Origin: Proales similis
Lineage: Eukaryota; Rotifera; Eurotatoria; Ploima; Proalidae
Reading direction: 5' to 3'
NCBI GenBank assembly: GCA_019059635.1
Contig: JAGVRJ010000005.1
Coordinates: 124,001 to 188,000 of the forward strand
DNA: 64,000 bases
Positions 42,024 to 53,602 of the stretch are shown one piece after another. The notes beneath the pieces were generated by a model. It saw only the letters and a list, made by a program, of their open reading frames with translations. It ran no database searches and was not told the DNA's origin. The first letter of the stretch is position 1, and every line of letters begins with the position of its first letter. The position numbers and the translations under genes are program-made.

Positions 42024-42875
42024 TTATGAGCAAGTGAGGCGGCATGGGCTACCAAGACGTGCGGACTCTAAATTGATTTTTTTTTTCTGCTTAACAATCA
42101 CAACCGGCCTCATGGGCTGCACTTTGGAAGGGCCGGGCATGCACACAAGATACGCCATTTGGTTTCGCTCCGACTAACTTGAACTTGCGAGAAAGCATTC
42201 AGCAGCACCACAACCAGCAACACCAGGCGAACTAGCTCGGCCGCCTTCGCCAGGCTTTTGATGGCTCCGTCTAATATTTTGCAACTAATTAAATTAGGCT
42301 GGTCCATGCTCGCTATTCTGCCTCTTAACTGCCTCCGGTCCGCTCCGAGGGCAAGTATCTGATAAAACACGCTCTGAGTTTGTTTGCTTAAGATCGAAGC
42401 GAAAACAAGCAAATTAGTCGTCCTCGTCTCTCGCTCTGCTCCTCTCCTTTGCCTTGCTCTCCTGCTCATCACCATTATCTCTCGATCGTCTTGATCATCA
42501 TCTTTTTTGGCGCATCATCATCATCATCATCAGCTCTTGGGCCAACAAATTTACTCTTACGTGCTTACAGGCCTTTAAATCTGACTCATAAAAGCAGCAA
42601 AGGGCAGCTGCTTGATGCCGCCAGTAGAGGCGGCGCGGCACTGATTCCGCACTGAGCTTGCTCAAGCTCGCCTCAACACTCACACATACAACACGGTTGA
42701 ACAAAAGTAAACAAATAAACTGCAAGGTTGCTGTTCAGACTCAGTGGCATACGGTTGAACGAAAATATGCCTATTTAGGTGTGGCGTGTAGGGCAGGCCA
42801 ATCCCAGCAGAGAATGTATGTTTGGCGAAGAATGTTGGCTAAATGCGTTGATGAATATGTGACGATGCAGAAAAG
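37853..42875. other. 5-kb gene-poor region
   Basis: No gene that I can support. It holds simple repeats: CT runs (39763-39779, 41752-41777), GAT runs (40012-40029) and CAT runs (42509-42530), and a (GT)15 tract. There are many TAAT/ATTA-core motifs of the sort homeodomain proteins bind. An open frame of about 120 codons at 41032-41400 has no ATG start or family motif. The region could be regulatory for a neighbour. Confidence 0.35.
41988..42017. repeat. (GT)15 microsatellite
   Basis: Perfect 30-bp dinucleotide run in the gene-poor region. Confidence 0.9.
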
Positions 42876-44123
42876 ATGGAGAGAAAATTGGATGAAATTG
42901 AACGACCACCACAAGAAATCGGTCTAGTTAACGCAGTGGTGGTCATAATCGATCAAAGCAGATGGCTGCTGCTGCTACTGAAGCAACAAAACATTCAGCA
43001 GTTGAATGCAGCTCAATGCTGCTGTTTACTGCTTCAATTAGATTCGCAACAATGGAGCGGCCTAGTGAAGCAAGATAACAAATTGGCGCCTCTTCGTGGC
43101 ACTCGAATTAGTTGTGGCAAGCAAACACTACTCGTGGCACTCAATCGGGATCGATCAAGAGCGTTTAAAAGGCTGGCAAGAGGCGTTTGGCAGCTTGTTC
43201 GGCTCCATTGCATCATTTGCGTTGCGCTCGGAGTGATGGAGGTGCTGACAGGCGCCTTTATAATCTCGTTCGTACCTCCGTGGGGCTTCATATTGTACGT
43301 AGCACTTAGTGATCAGGGCCTGGCCGACATTAAGCTCGGCGTCGGCTCGTTCATCGCAAACCAGTTCAAGTGGAGCGAATACGTACAATTAAAACTGCAG
43401 GCGATTTCTGTTTTGTGTTTGGTGCTTCCGATCAATCTGCTTCTCATCAAGCACCTTGCATTGGCTTACGCAATCGGCCACTCTAGCCAGAGCTTGTCTG
43501 CGTTCGGCCAACTTTTGCGAGACGCAATCCAGCAAACAGTCGAGGCTGTCTTGTACATGTCGCTCTACCTCAGCGTGGACAATTGGCTTGAAAAACTGCG
43601 AAAATATGTTATTTGCCAGCTGCTGTCGGGCACAGTTGCAGTCACTCGGCCATTGTTGAATGTTTGCTTGAAGCTAAAGCAACGGCTCGCTGACTTGTAT
43701 CAAAATTCAAAATGGCGCCTCTGTTTATCAGTCGAGCTTGTCGGCAATTTCTTACGCAGCTCGTTAATTGCCTGGCTACAGGCATTCTGCGAGGCTTACG
43801 CAAGCGGTCTGGACGCAACCGTGCATTTGCTCAATAAGCAGCAACAGTGTCCAAGCCATTTGCAGCCGCTAATCGATCTGCTGGGCAAAATCAGCGACCT
43901 ATTCGAGAAGCTGATGAAAGCAATCTACATATCAGAGCAGCTAGCCGCGTTTTGTAAGCAGCTCGCAGCCAGCTTGATGAGCAGTGATTTTCGATCGGAC
44001 GGTGTAGAGCTTGCAGCCGCTCTACTCAAGCGAATATACAATTTGATTATTAGACCGCGTGTGAAGCAATATCTCAAGCGAGAGCTGCACTCGCTTCTTC
44101 GCCTCGCTTTTGCCTGGTTCTAA
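42876..44123 (+). CDS. orphan membrane-associated protein, unknown
   Basis: Open frame of 415 codons, ATG 42876, stop TAA at the end. I recognise no family. The chain is rich in Leu, Ala and Gln. Two strongly hydrophobic stretches are seen at about residues 110-145 (IICVALGVMEVLTGAFIISFVPPWGFILYVAL) and about 168-188 (LQAISVLCLVLPINLLLIKHL). They are followed by long amphipathic helices without Pro breaks (LLGKISDLFEKLMKAIYISEQLAAFCKQLAASL) and a basic C-terminus. This suggests a hairpin-type membrane or lipid-droplet protein, but that is inference. The first 60 residues look less protein-like, so the real start could be an upstream exon or the later ATG before EVLTGAF. Length alone makes chance unlikely. 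Confidence 0.55.
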   Translation: MERKLDEIERPPQEIGLVNAVVVIIDQSRWLLLLLKQQNIQQLNAAQCCCLLLQLDSQQWSGLVKQDNKLAPLRGTRISCGKQTLLVALNRDRSRAFKRLARGVWQLVRLHCIICVALGVMEVLTGAFIISFVPPWGFILYVALSDQGLADIKLGVGSFIANQFKWSEYVQLKLQAISVLCLVLPINLLLIKHLALAYAIGHSSQSLSAFGQLLRDAIQQTVEAVLYMSLYLSVDNWLEKLRKYVICQLLSGTVAVTRPLLNVCLKLKQRLADLYQNSKWRLCLSVELVGNFLRSSLIAWLQAFCEAYASGLDATVHLLNKQQQCPSHLQPLIDLLGKISDLFEKLMKAIYISEQLAAFCKQLAASLMSSDFRSDGVELAAALLKRIYNLIIRPRVKQYLKRELHSLLRLAFAWF

Positions 44124-44414
44124 TGCCCGATGCCTTCTCATGTCTCGATGCCTTTTTCTTTCTTTCTTTCATCCACGGCGCCCGCATTCCCTCTCCTTCC
44201 CCTCGCACCCTGCCTCCCTCCCCCGCTCTCATCTCTCTCTCTCTCTCTCTCGCTTGCTTTCATCGATTTGGTCCATTCTCGATGTTGTTGTGTCATTTAA
44301 TTGTGAATTTATTTATCAAAAAAAAAAATAAGAGAGTAGATGAAATTGAAAGCGATATGGCTTATTGCTGGCTGACTGGCTCGCCCGCTGGCTATATACA
44401 CGTCGCCGGCCTCT

Positions 44415-46493
44415 TCACATCACCGCGTCTGGCTGTGTGCGAGGGAACAAGGGTGCTCGCCAAATGTTGATTATGTTTTGGTCGGTGCCCAGCACAATGT
44501 GCCGTCCGTTTGAGGCCAACTGAAGCACTTGTGGCGTCGGCAAGAGTCCGTAGTTTTTCACTTTGGTCTTGACCATGTCTCGAGGGCCTTTGATCGAATA
44601 GTCGAGCGGCAGTTTGCATTTATAAGTCGCAAACGGCTTTAGATTTTGGTCAATAAGCTGCACGTAGAACAGGCCGTTCGGAGTTGCTTTCAAGCAGAGC
44701 AGAGTGTCGAACTCTGAAATGACGCGTTTACTTGACAAGAGCAGATTGTGCTTGCGCTCGCAAAGTCTTACCTGAGTAGATGTCCATGTCGCTGTGCAGG
44801 TTGATGTTATCGAAGCCGACTTTTTGCATGGTGGCAACGATCACTTTTCTCAACTGGTCCTGCTCGAACACTGACTTGAAAGAGTAGACCAGATTGGTGC
44901 CGACTATATTGGCCCCTGGTGGCGAACTGTTGAAAAGATTGCCAAAATGATGAGAGTCGACGAGTGTGCCTTACAGATTCTGTCTTTGTAGCAGACAAGG
45001 CGATTTATGACGAGGAGCTCGTCTTCAAACGCCACTCCTTGATCGGTGTAAGCTTCGATCGGAATTTTTCGCGCCCAAGTGACCGAACTTGCCAAACCAA
45101 CTGGAGATTAGCTTCTTTTGCAAAAGTGAAATTTGGCTCGTCGAGTTTACTCGTCGCTCAGATCGGCCGTCATGTAATGCAGAGCGTTCGAAGTGTCCAC
45201 AGTGTGCGGACATTTGCCAAGATCGCGCGACGTGGACATTGCCTCGTCCAAATCGACTGAGAACAGGCCGTTTGTGGTGGAGAAAAGCAATGTTGAATTG
45301 TCAATTAGAGTCATGCACAAGAACATCTCGGCCTCCTCTCGCTTTTGGCTGTTTTTGCTGGCGAGCCATTTGACAATGGCTTGCAGGCTAGCCGAACAGT
45401 TGCTCTGAAGCGGGTCGCTTGCCTCTTCGAGGTTCAGCAGCCAGATTTTTATTTCGTTTGTTTCAGAGGCACCTTTCGGAAGAGGCCAATCAGATGCTGG
45501 CTGGCAGTCAACACTTAAGCCCACCGCACTTACTCAACAGCAGGTCGGGCCGGGTCGGGTGAAAGAGAAGCTTTTTGATCGGTGACTGATGAGCGTCGAT
45601 TCGAGCCAAACAGATCGACTGACTGGGCAGAATGATTTTTATTTGGCCGTGCGCGCCGCCCGCCACCAGCACACTCGTCTCGTTGAGTATGGTCCAAGCA
45701 AGGCAGTTGTAAACTTCGGGTGTTCGATTCATGTACATGTCGTCGTTGAAGCGCTTCACTATTTGTCCAGTCTCGACGTCGATCAGATTGATGAGATTTT
45801 GGCCACAAGTGGCGCACAGGCTGGTGAACTGTGGCAAGCTCTGAACGTCGTCGGCCAGCTGAGCCAGCTCAAAGGCCACGCCACTCACGTGGCTCGTGTT
45901 GTCCGTGTTTTTCTGATCTTTTGAATGCGCCCGAATCAGATGCTTCACCTCCGGCTCGAGCCAGTTCTCGATCGATCTTTCCGACTTGGCCACCGGATCT
46001 GCATTGAGCTTTAGCCGCATCTCAGCCGCTTGCTTGACGCCCTCTTGCCGATTTTCCTTGTGCTCGCCGCCCTTCAAGCGGCCTATTTCGCTCTCGATCA
46101 CAAAATCAAAATACTTTCGCAGCATCTTGTACTCTCGCCGCTTTGAGATTATTCGCCTCATCTCGGCTCTTAGTCGCGCGTACAACTGCTCCACCTCCGA
46201 CTCCGAGTTGACTATTTTCAAGTGCGACGCGTAGCTCTTGCTCCACACTGCTTCGATCTGACAAACAGATCTGGACTATTGGCTCATATTTAGGAGGCGA
46301 AGCGTTTTCCTACCTTTTGCCTTATTTCATTCCAGTGAGGAAAGTCAAAACCGTGCATGGAATCAGACGCAGTGCCGCTCAGGCTCTCCTGGTATCGCGC
46401 GATCGCATATTCCGAAATGCCCTTGAACGGTGTTCATTCTAAGACCGAGCTAATGGGCGCCCTTTTTCATTATTAGCCCACCTCTGACTCCAT
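44415..46493 (-). CDS. WD40-repeat protein, LRWD1/ORCA-like without LRRs
   Basis: Multi-exon gene. ATG 46493-46491 (MESE joins over a short intron to GISEYAIARYQESLSG..FDFPHWNEIRQK). A charged helical part follows (SESEVEQLYARLRAEMRRIISKRREYKMLRKYF), then a beta-propeller. Blocks resembling the C-terminal propeller of LRWD1 are: LCATCGQNLINLIDVETGQIVKRF, ETSVLVAGGAHGQIKIILPSQSICLARIDAHQSPIKKLLFHP, NEIKIWLLNL, TLLFSTTNGLFSVDL and VKTKVKN..GTDQNIINIW near the end (stop at 44417-44415). LRWD1 binds ORC and heterochromatin. The N-terminal LRRs of LRWD1 are absent, so the identity is tentative; it could be another WD40 family. Confidence 0.65.
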
Positions 46494-47067
46494 CGCTTCT
46501 TCTTCTTCTAGCCAATAATCGAGCAACTCAATGCACAGTCAATTCTGAACTTGGACCGCACCGTTCAAATGCACGTTCGTGTTTGTATTGGCGTTTGTGT
46601 CGCTTGTGTGCAGTGCGTTCAAACTGTTCTGATTGGACTAATTCGCAGGCAAGCGCCAAACGGCATCGCCTACTCGTTCCCGCGACCACCGCCGAAGCTG
46701 AGCAGGACGAATCGAACAAAGAGAAGGAGAAAGAGCTGCTGCAATTGAAACGAAGCTCAAGCCGTTTTTATTCTTTTTTGTTGTTGATTGACGATTAGAA
46801 GAAAAGGGACAAAGAATGCTGACATGTAAAAGATGTGAGTGAAGCGTGATGATTTGAACGAAAAATTTGAATAGAGCAGCGCAAAGGAGCAGAATTGGCT
46901 GAAATTGACCACACACACACAGAGACAGATAGATAGACAGAAGCAGTTTTAGACATATTTGATAAGAAAAGTGAAGAAAGCCACAGAGACAAAGGTGAAA
47001 GAAGCGCTCCTACTGCCCTACTAGACACTGAATGATTGACTGGCTGAGTGGGGCGCTCGGATGGCGC
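46494..47067. other. intergenic
   Basis: No gene recognised; contains the 5' flank of the WD40 gene and the 3' flank of the G-gamma gene, with a short CA run near 46909-46920. Confidence 0.3.
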
Positions 47068-47268
47068 CTAGATGATAAGGCAGCCGGACTTTTCCTTGAA
47101 CGGGTTCTCCTTTTGCGACGAGAATCCAGAGACGAGCACGTCGCTCTGCTGGTGCGCCTCGCAGAAGCTGATCAGCTCTTTGCAGACCTGGCTCACTTTC
47201 TTGCGGTCGATGGCCGCCTCCGCTCTCAGTTGCTCGACCATTTTTCTCTGCGCTGCTAGATTAGACAT
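47068..47268 (-). CDS. heterotrimeric G-protein gamma subunit
   Basis: Complete 66-residue protein in one exon, ATG 47268-47266. The sequence MSNLAAQRKMVEQLRAEAAIDR..VSQVCKELISFCEAHQQSD..ENPFKEKSGCLII follows the G-gamma pattern throughout. It has an N-terminal coiled-coil helix that pairs with G-beta, the CKEL..FCEAH helix, the ENPF(K/R)EK signature and a C-terminal CaaX box (CLII) for prenylation. It dimerises with G-beta at the plasma membrane in GPCR signalling. Which vertebrate gamma type it matches best cannot be told by eye. Confidence 0.93.
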   Translation of the reverse strand: MSNLAAQRKMVEQLRAEAAIDRKKVSQVCKELISFCEAHQQSDVLVSGFSSQKENPFKEKSGCLII

Positions 47269-48108
47269 TTTTGTTCAACTCTTTGACTGTTGTTGGCTGT
47301 TTGCTGCTAACTCGTTCAAGTTCGAACTCGAATCTAAACAAAGCAAATCAAGTAGTCTTGTGAGATCATCTCGCCTGGTCGATTGCCAAGTCTATTTTCG
47401 CCCAACGAGTAACATGGCAAATGAGCGAGAAAGAGAGAGAGAGAGCCGCAGTCTTCGATGTTGTCTACGATGAGAGGATCGATCCGCTTATGTGATAGTT
47501 TCAAGCATTTCTAATGAACCCGCTTCGATTATTCTAATTAATTCGACTCGGCTTGGCGGCTGGCCTGTGCAGTCTGAGGAGAGCATCGATTTCTCGCACC
47601 GCATTCATCTCTCCGTTCTGAATCCAATTAGCATAATCGCCTCATTGCGCCTGCGCCTGCTTTTGTCTCGATCATTCTAATCGCCGCTGCCATAATCAGG
47701 CAGACGAGCGCCGAAATTTTCTCCTTCAAGATCTACTCTAAGATGGGACCCGAGCCCCAGCGCAGACTTGAAGAAAAGATGGTTTAAATGGGAAATGGGA
47801 GCATGTGGAACTCTTCCTTGTCTCTTGTGATCGTTGTCGCTCTTGCGGCTTCTTCTCTTTCCAGGCTCATTGCCTCTAATAGAGAAGCCACTTCCTGGCC
47901 CGAAATGAACGTAAAAAAAAAAGAAATGAAAATAAACGATATTCGATTTTAAATGGAAAATGTATGAGCTGGAGCTCGTCCGGCTTTAAATTCAAGTCGC
48001 TAATTCATTGGACAAATTCGAGCTCGTACTCGACTTTGAGCGTAATTATGCATTCAAATAGTCTCTTCACAGCCGGCGTTTGTGGGCTATGAACTTCTAA
48101 CTCTTCAA
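47269..48108. other. intergenic between G-gamma and PEX13
   Basis: Divergent promoter region of the two genes. No further gene seen; a GA-rich run is at 47426-47443. Confidence 0.3.
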
Positions 48109-49304
48109 ATGGACTTGAGCGATTTGAAAAATCTGAACCGAGACTCGGCCAACGAGCTGGCTCTCAACACGGCCACGTAAGAAAAAGCGAATGCCGATCG
48201 ATTGCCATTCACTAACAAACCCATCGTAGCTCGAGCCGGCCGTTCGTTCACTCCGCCAGTCAGAATGCGCTGCCTCAAGGGTCTTCTCCTCAATCTGTGG
48301 GAACAGCAGCGCCGCAGCCGCCCCCAATTCCGCCCAGAGGCCACCAGCCGGCAAACGCATTCAGCTCGGTGATGAGCCCGTTCGGCTCAAGCTACTCTAA
48401 CTTCTCGGCCAATCCTGGCTATCACAACCTATCCTATGGCGGCTATCACAATTATGGCGCCGGCTTCAACACGATGAACAGCAACACAAACAGCTTCTTA
48501 CGCAGCGCCGAGGAGAGCTCGCGAGGCGCCTTTCAGTCGATCGAGAGCGTGGTTCAAGCGTTCTCGGCCGTCGCTGCCATGTTCGAGTCGACCTACTTTG
48601 CCGTCTACAACTCGTTTCGAGCAGTGGTCGGCGTCGCCGACCAGTTCTACCGACTCAAGACGCATTTGGTCAACATTGTCTCCGCGTTCGCCATATTCAA
48701 GTTTATCAAGCGTGTCTATCGCAGATTGCTGCGCGCCACCGGCATCTCAGCCACAAACAGCGGCACGGACGACGGCGAAAAGCTTTGGTCGTTTGTGCAA
48801 GACAACGAACGACTGGTAAAGCAGAGCGGTGGCCGGCGCCAAACCAACTGGCCCCTGGTCATGTTCTTTGCAGTTGTTCTGGGCGGTCCATGGCTCATCT
48901 GGAAGCTGCTCTCCTCCATCGACGCAATCAACAAAGACGACTCGCTGTGGATAAGCGGCAAAATCGACCATTTTGTAGCCGTGGCCGAGCACGACTTTGA
49001 AACGGTCAACAATGACGAGCTTCCTTTCCGACGTGGCCAACGAATCACAATCGCTCCCAAAGGTAACTAGGCCTTTCGATTTGTTCTTGTCGAGACAAAT
49101 AAGCAAACAGACTTGTTTAAATTAGAATATCAGCCGCGAGTGCGTGGCTGGCTGCTCGGCTCCGTGGACGGCAGCTCTCAGGGACTAGTGCCGGCCAATT
49201 ACATAAAAATTCTGGGCAAAAAGTCAGGTCAGGCAAACGAGCCGCCCTCGAACGAACCCGGTGAGCTCAATCAACTGGAACAAGCATTTAGCGACGAATT
49301 TTGA
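48109..49304 (+). CDS. PEX13: peroxin 13 (peroxisomal import docking protein)
   Basis: Three exons: 48109-48176, 48230-49062, 49126-49304 (introns 53 and 63 bp). The N-terminus is Pro/Gly/Tyr-rich (PQPPPIPPRG, GYHNLSYGGYHNYGAGF). Next comes the peroxin-13 membrane region (SFLRSAEESSRGAFQSIESVVQAFSAVAAMFESTYFAVYNSFRAVVGVAD) with a further hydrophobic segment LVMFFAVVLGGPWLIWKL. A C-terminal SH3 domain is split by the last intron (FVAVAEHDFETVNNDELPFRRGQRITIAPK..RGWLLGSVDGSSQGLVPANYIKIL). PEX13 sits in the peroxisome membrane, docks PEX5/PEX14 and forms part of the import pore. The gene ends convergent with POLR2F. Confidence 0.94.
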
Positions 49305-49560
49305 GCCGCCGATGGCCGTTTGACGAACCGATGGACGTTTTCCGTTCGATTTAATCGTGAATCCTTTAGTTGAATGCTTACCTATTTACTTTTGGGTCAT
49401 TTAATTGAGAATAAACCAAGAGCCAGAGTTTGAAGAGTTGGCCCATCAAAGCGATCAAATCAAAGCGAGATTCTTTATTTAGCAGTTGCTTTCGCTTTTT
49501 TTTTTGAAATTTACACTGAACGAACAAGAAAATGAGCGAAATGAGCGAATCAGACGAGTC

Positions 49561-49950
49561 CTATTCAGAAATAATGAGCTCATCAATGGACCAGTCCTCG
49601 TAGCTGCCGTCGGGCAGGTATCGTCTGATGATAAGCGGAATCTTGCGCGCCTTCAGCTCCTTGAGCGCGATCTGAAGCGGGTCGGTCTCGTTCTCCAGCT
49701 CGACCATGATCGGCGCGCACATGCTTATCTGAAGCGCCCTGGTGCCGAGCACTCGGGCTCGCTCGTACTTGGTCATGAATGGCGTCGTGATTCGCTTGTC
49801 CGGGTCAACTGCCCGGCTCGCCTCTCCTTGCTGCAATATCTCTATTCTCTCTCCTTCGGGCCCTTCGGCAACCTCGTCCAATGGCTCCTCGTCAATGTCA
49901 TCAAAGTCTTCGGCCTCATCAAAGTTGTCATAGTCTTCATCGTCCGCCAT
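49561..49950 (-). CDS. POLR2F: RNA polymerase I/II/III shared subunit RPB6 (RPABC2)
   Basis: Single-exon CDS, stop at 49563-49561. The ATG at 49950 ([18 protein letters not shown]) gives the usual length of about 130 residues. An in-frame ATG 33 bases upstream ([11 protein letters not shown]) would add 11 residues and cannot be excluded. The acidic N-terminus is followed by the invariant core [77 protein letters not shown]6 is a core subunit of all three nuclear RNA polymerases. Confidence 0.96.
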   Translation of the reverse strand: MADDEDYDNFDEAEDFDDIDEEPLDEVAEGPEGERIEILQQGEASRAVDPDKRITTPFMTKYERARVLGTRALQISMCAPIMVELENETDPLQIALKELKARKIPLIIRRYLPDGSYEDWSIDELIISE

Positions 49951-50107
49951 GTTCGTCCAGCTTCTCTCTTTCTTTTTAACCATTTTATTTTATTGTCGAC
50001 GATTTAAATTGAATTGAGCTCGAATTTTCTAGAACCCGAGTCATTTAGTTTACTTTTGTCGACATTATTCGCATTAGGCAATTTGAAAACAAACAGGTGG
50101 CGTTAGA

Positions 50108-51104
50108 TCAAGAGACTTTATTTGTTCTTTTTTCTGTTTTTATCTTTTTCACTGGAAGGTCGATCGAGTCGACGGCGTCGGCCGACTGAGACAGCTGGTC
50201 GGCCAGCTCTCTACTTGACTTCTTCTTCCTCTTCTTCTTTGCGTCTGACGAGCCGTCCTGGTCGCTCACAGCCTGGGCCTCGATCGCAGCCGATCTCTTT
50301 TCAATGTAGTTGTTCAGTTCTTGTGGAACTTTAAACTGCTTCCTGGCCAGATTGGGCGGTTTGGCCGACGGCACGTCAATGCATCTGCTAATCTGAATGA
50401 CGTATTTGAAGTCTTCGACTTGGAGAGCATCGACCGAATTAGAGCGGCGAGCAAGCGACCACACCCTGATGAAGACTTACGCGTTCGAAATGTGTCTCCG
50501 TCTTTACAAAGACATTTGTAGGCGGTTTTTACTTTTTTAGCGTTGGCCTCGTAGTCCACGCCGTTCTGTTCAATCGCGGTTCAAGTCGAGTGAGAGAGCC
50601 ATAAGAATTAAGCTTCAGACTAACCAAATTGAAAACTTGGCCATGCTTGATCGTTTTCAAGTCGAGTTTGAGCTTGCCACTGGTGCGCTTCAGCTCGAGC
50701 AACTTTCAGATCAAATCGGTCAATTGACGCACGCTCTCTTGCAAACTGCCTTCAACTCACCTCTTTGGGCAGCTTGAGCAGATAGAGAGGCCTGCCTCGC
50801 AAATCGTCGTAATCGCCGAACAATTCACTTTCAAGTTTCATGTTTCAGTTTGAGTTGATGAGCCCAGTTCGGGCAGTAAAGGAAGCAAAGCACGGTTGAC
50901 TTACGTGTCTGTTTGATTTTCATTGTCCGAGCCTGACAAGTAAAGCTTATTGAGACGATTGTTGGCCAGAGAGTCAGAGTGTGCCGAAGAGTGGCTACCG
51001 TTAGAGGCCGAATCGCTTGCCGGTGGCGCTCGCATGCTCAGTTCAGTTCGCCTCTCGTTCATATCATTCGAGCGCTTGTTCGAATTTTGCATGCGCGCGC
51101 GCAT
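50108..51104 (-). CDS. lysine-rich nuclear protein, possibly POLR1G/RPA34-like
   Basis: Multi-exon minus gene. Exon 1 begins at ATG 51104 (or 51092) and is Ser-rich (SDSASNGSHSSAHSDSLANN). The intron GTAAGT at about 50905 joins in frame to ELFGDYDDLRGRPLYLLKLPKE. Further exons follow: LLELKRTSGKLKLDLKTIKHGQVFNL, NGVDYEANAKKVKTAYKCLCKDGDTFRT, EDFKYVIQISRCIDVPSAKPPNLARKQFKVPQEL, and a basic tail DAKKKRKKKSSRELADQL..VKKIKTEKRTNK. The LYLLKLPKEL strand, the later KPP motif and the basic tail recall the TFIIF-beta-like dimerisation domain and Lys-rich tail of RNA polymerase I subunit RPA34/POLR1G. The resemblance is weak and the function unproven. Confidence 0.5.
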
Positions 51105-51663
51105 GCGACCGCAAACCCCAAATTATGAGCATGTGGCCCGAGCGCGAAATGCGAGGCAAGCAAGTCGAATGTCTATCGACAAGCAGTTTGACTTGTTCTG
51201 CTCTTCTCTTCTTGTCTGGCCAACTTTATCAGTCAAGCCAACTTGGCAAGCAGAAAAAATAAATAGAATGAAACCTGTTCGTTTTAAAAAGTCAACCATA
51301 CGAAACTGCAACGTTGGGCACTGATTTTATCAAAATGTTCGACTTTAAACCAGCTACTTGTCAAGTGACAGATGTGTGATCAGATACGAGTCGAAGGACT
51401 TGGTGTTATAGACGTCTGACTCGGGTTTATCTTATTTGAACATAACTCGAATGCATCCATAAAATCTTGATTATCTTTTAAAACAGATAAAAGATTAAAG
51501 AAAAACAAACGATAGAAACGTGACCGGTTCGGATTATATAAACTCATTACGACAGCTATTTACCTCTTTTTTTTGTCTCTCTCTCTTCTTCTGACTTGAG
51601 CGGAAATCAATCGAGAAGTTGAACGCAAGAGAAAAAAGTCAACGATCGACCAGAATCAGCATC
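51105..51663. other. intergenic with TATA box for the UNC93-like gene
   Basis: TATATAA at 51535-51541 lies about 125 bp upstream of ATG 51664 and suits a plus-strand promoter. No gene is recognised in the rest. Confidence 0.4.
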
Positions 51664-53398
51664 ATGAGCTCAGAGTTCAGTGCAAAGCGAATTTTGAAAA
51701 ATGTGTTTGCAATCAACACAGTATTTGTGCTTTTGTTCGCCGCAATAAATAGCTCGACCGCACTGCAGCCGGTCATAAACCAGATTGAGAATTTGGGCAC
51801 AGCCGCGGTGATGATCAGCTTCGGCACGCAGATACTCACCTGCATCGCCCTTCCGCAGCTTGTCTGCAATCTGATCGGCTTCAAGTACACTCTGCTCTGC
51901 GGGCAAATATTTCAGCTTGTCTTCTTGTCCATGCAGATCTATCCACGCTGGTGGACGCTGGCACCCAGTAAGTCAATGTTTTGGTCTCATTCAATCCTTT
52001 GTCCGATTTTTTCACTCTCTGTCAACTCAGCTGCTATTCTGAGCGGAACTGGCAACACATTCTGCTGGACCGTGCTCGGCATGTTCCTGACCAGTCTGAG
52101 TCGCAAGTACGCCGCTCTCAAGTCGAGCGACCTCTCCAAATACCAGACGCTGTTCTTTGCCATCAACGGCGCTCTCGTCCTGCTCTGTAAGGCAAAGAGA
52201 TCAATCTCGGAAATTTAATTTCTCCATTCTCACCTCATCTCTTCCATTCATCAAGCTTATGTGATCGGTCCGGCGTTTGTTGGCCTACTGCTCGTGAATA
52301 AAGAGCTCAACGAGACAGCCGAAGTGAACAAGGAGTACGACTTTGGCTCCAAATGTGGCTTTAACAATTGCCCTCAGACTGAGCTCAAATTCGAACAGTC
52401 GAGCCCCACCCAGGGCTCAATCTACGTCCTATACGGAACTCTGATCGCACTTGTCCTTCTCTCTTTGGCAGTCAACCTCTTCTTCATGGACCTGTTGCCC
52501 GAAGAAAAAGAGAGAAAAGAGCAGATCACTCTCTCCTATGTAGGTGAGGCGAGATTCACATTCGCACGCGCTTTATTCGGTTAAATTATTCAATTTGAAG
52601 TGAGGCGATTCTCGTTCGATTTCAAGGCTCTGTTCAGAGTTTACAGCAACCTGAACACTTGGCTTCTGCTTCCGCTCACAATCTATTCGGGCTTCGAGCT
52701 CACTTACATGTGGTTCGAGATGAATCGAGTAACTAGCCTCTCGCTCGCCTCCAAGACCGAGCAAAGCTCCAATTAAACTTTGAGGCGTTCACCACCTGCG
52801 TGCTGGGAGTGAATTTCGTCGGCTGGGTGAACATCCTATTCGGTGAGTAGACTATTTGCTAATCATCATCAACCAAGCGGTTTGTTGAAACGCACGATCA
52901 AGGCGCACTCGGCTGCTTCCTCTGTTTCATGATGGGATTCGTGCTGCAGAAAATCGGCGTGATGACGGGCATTGTGTTCGCTCTGATGGTCTCATTGTGC
53001 AGCTGCATATTCATGGTCACCTGGGTCCCTGATCCAAGCGCGGGCCATTCCATATTTCTGCTCGCCGCCGGCTTCTCATTCTCTCAGTCGGTCGCCAACG
53101 GCCAGATTCGAGGTGACCATTCTCCACCTGCTCACTTGACCATTGAGATCCTTTCAAACTCTCTCAAGGTCTGTACGGAATCCACTTCAGCGATCCGGCC
53201 GCTTTCAGCGCGGCCACGATAAGTCAAACGGCGGGCCTGTTCTTGGGCTCGGTCATGTCGACGTTCTTTTGCACGTCGGTCAAGCTCTACTTGTATTTGG
53301 CTATAATCATATCCTCTCTGATCTGCTACACTCTGCTTGAAATAAGGCGTCAGCGCAGGCTAGAAAAAGAGGCCAAGCTTGAAATGGAAAAGCTCTAA
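51664..53398 (+). CDS. UNC93-like multi-pass membrane protein
   Basis: About seven exons with introns of 50-80 bp; ATG 51664 (MSSEFSAKRILKNVFAINTVF), stop TAA 53396-53398, AATAAA 53505-53510. The spliced chain has some 11-12 hydrophobic segments in the major-facilitator-like UNC93 pattern. The first helix LKNVFAINTVFVLLFAAINSSTALQPVIN, GTQILTCIALPQLVCNLIGFKYTLLCG, and ILSGTGNTFCWTVLGMFLTSLS match UNC93A family landmarks (GLGAAPLW/GQG region, NGALVLL, VNFVGWVNILFGALGC, GQIRGLYGIHF). UNC93 in C. elegans modulates a two-pore K+ channel; UNC93A function is unclear and UNC93B1 traffics Toll receptors. The substrate or partner here is unknown. Confidence 0.85.
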
Positions 53399-53602
53399 CC
53401 TTTTAAAACTGCTTTTTGAATCGACTCGGCGTTTTAATTTTATGTTCAAATGACTGTTATGACCCTCTTGATTTGTGATATGAAATTACATTTGCTTCGA
53501 TAAGAATAAAACAAACAGAATAAGCGAGATAATTTAGTACTTGTTTGATCAAGGGCTCGAGAAGCGTAGAAAAGAGGAGCGAGCCGTAGCTGTTTTGCTT
53601 CA

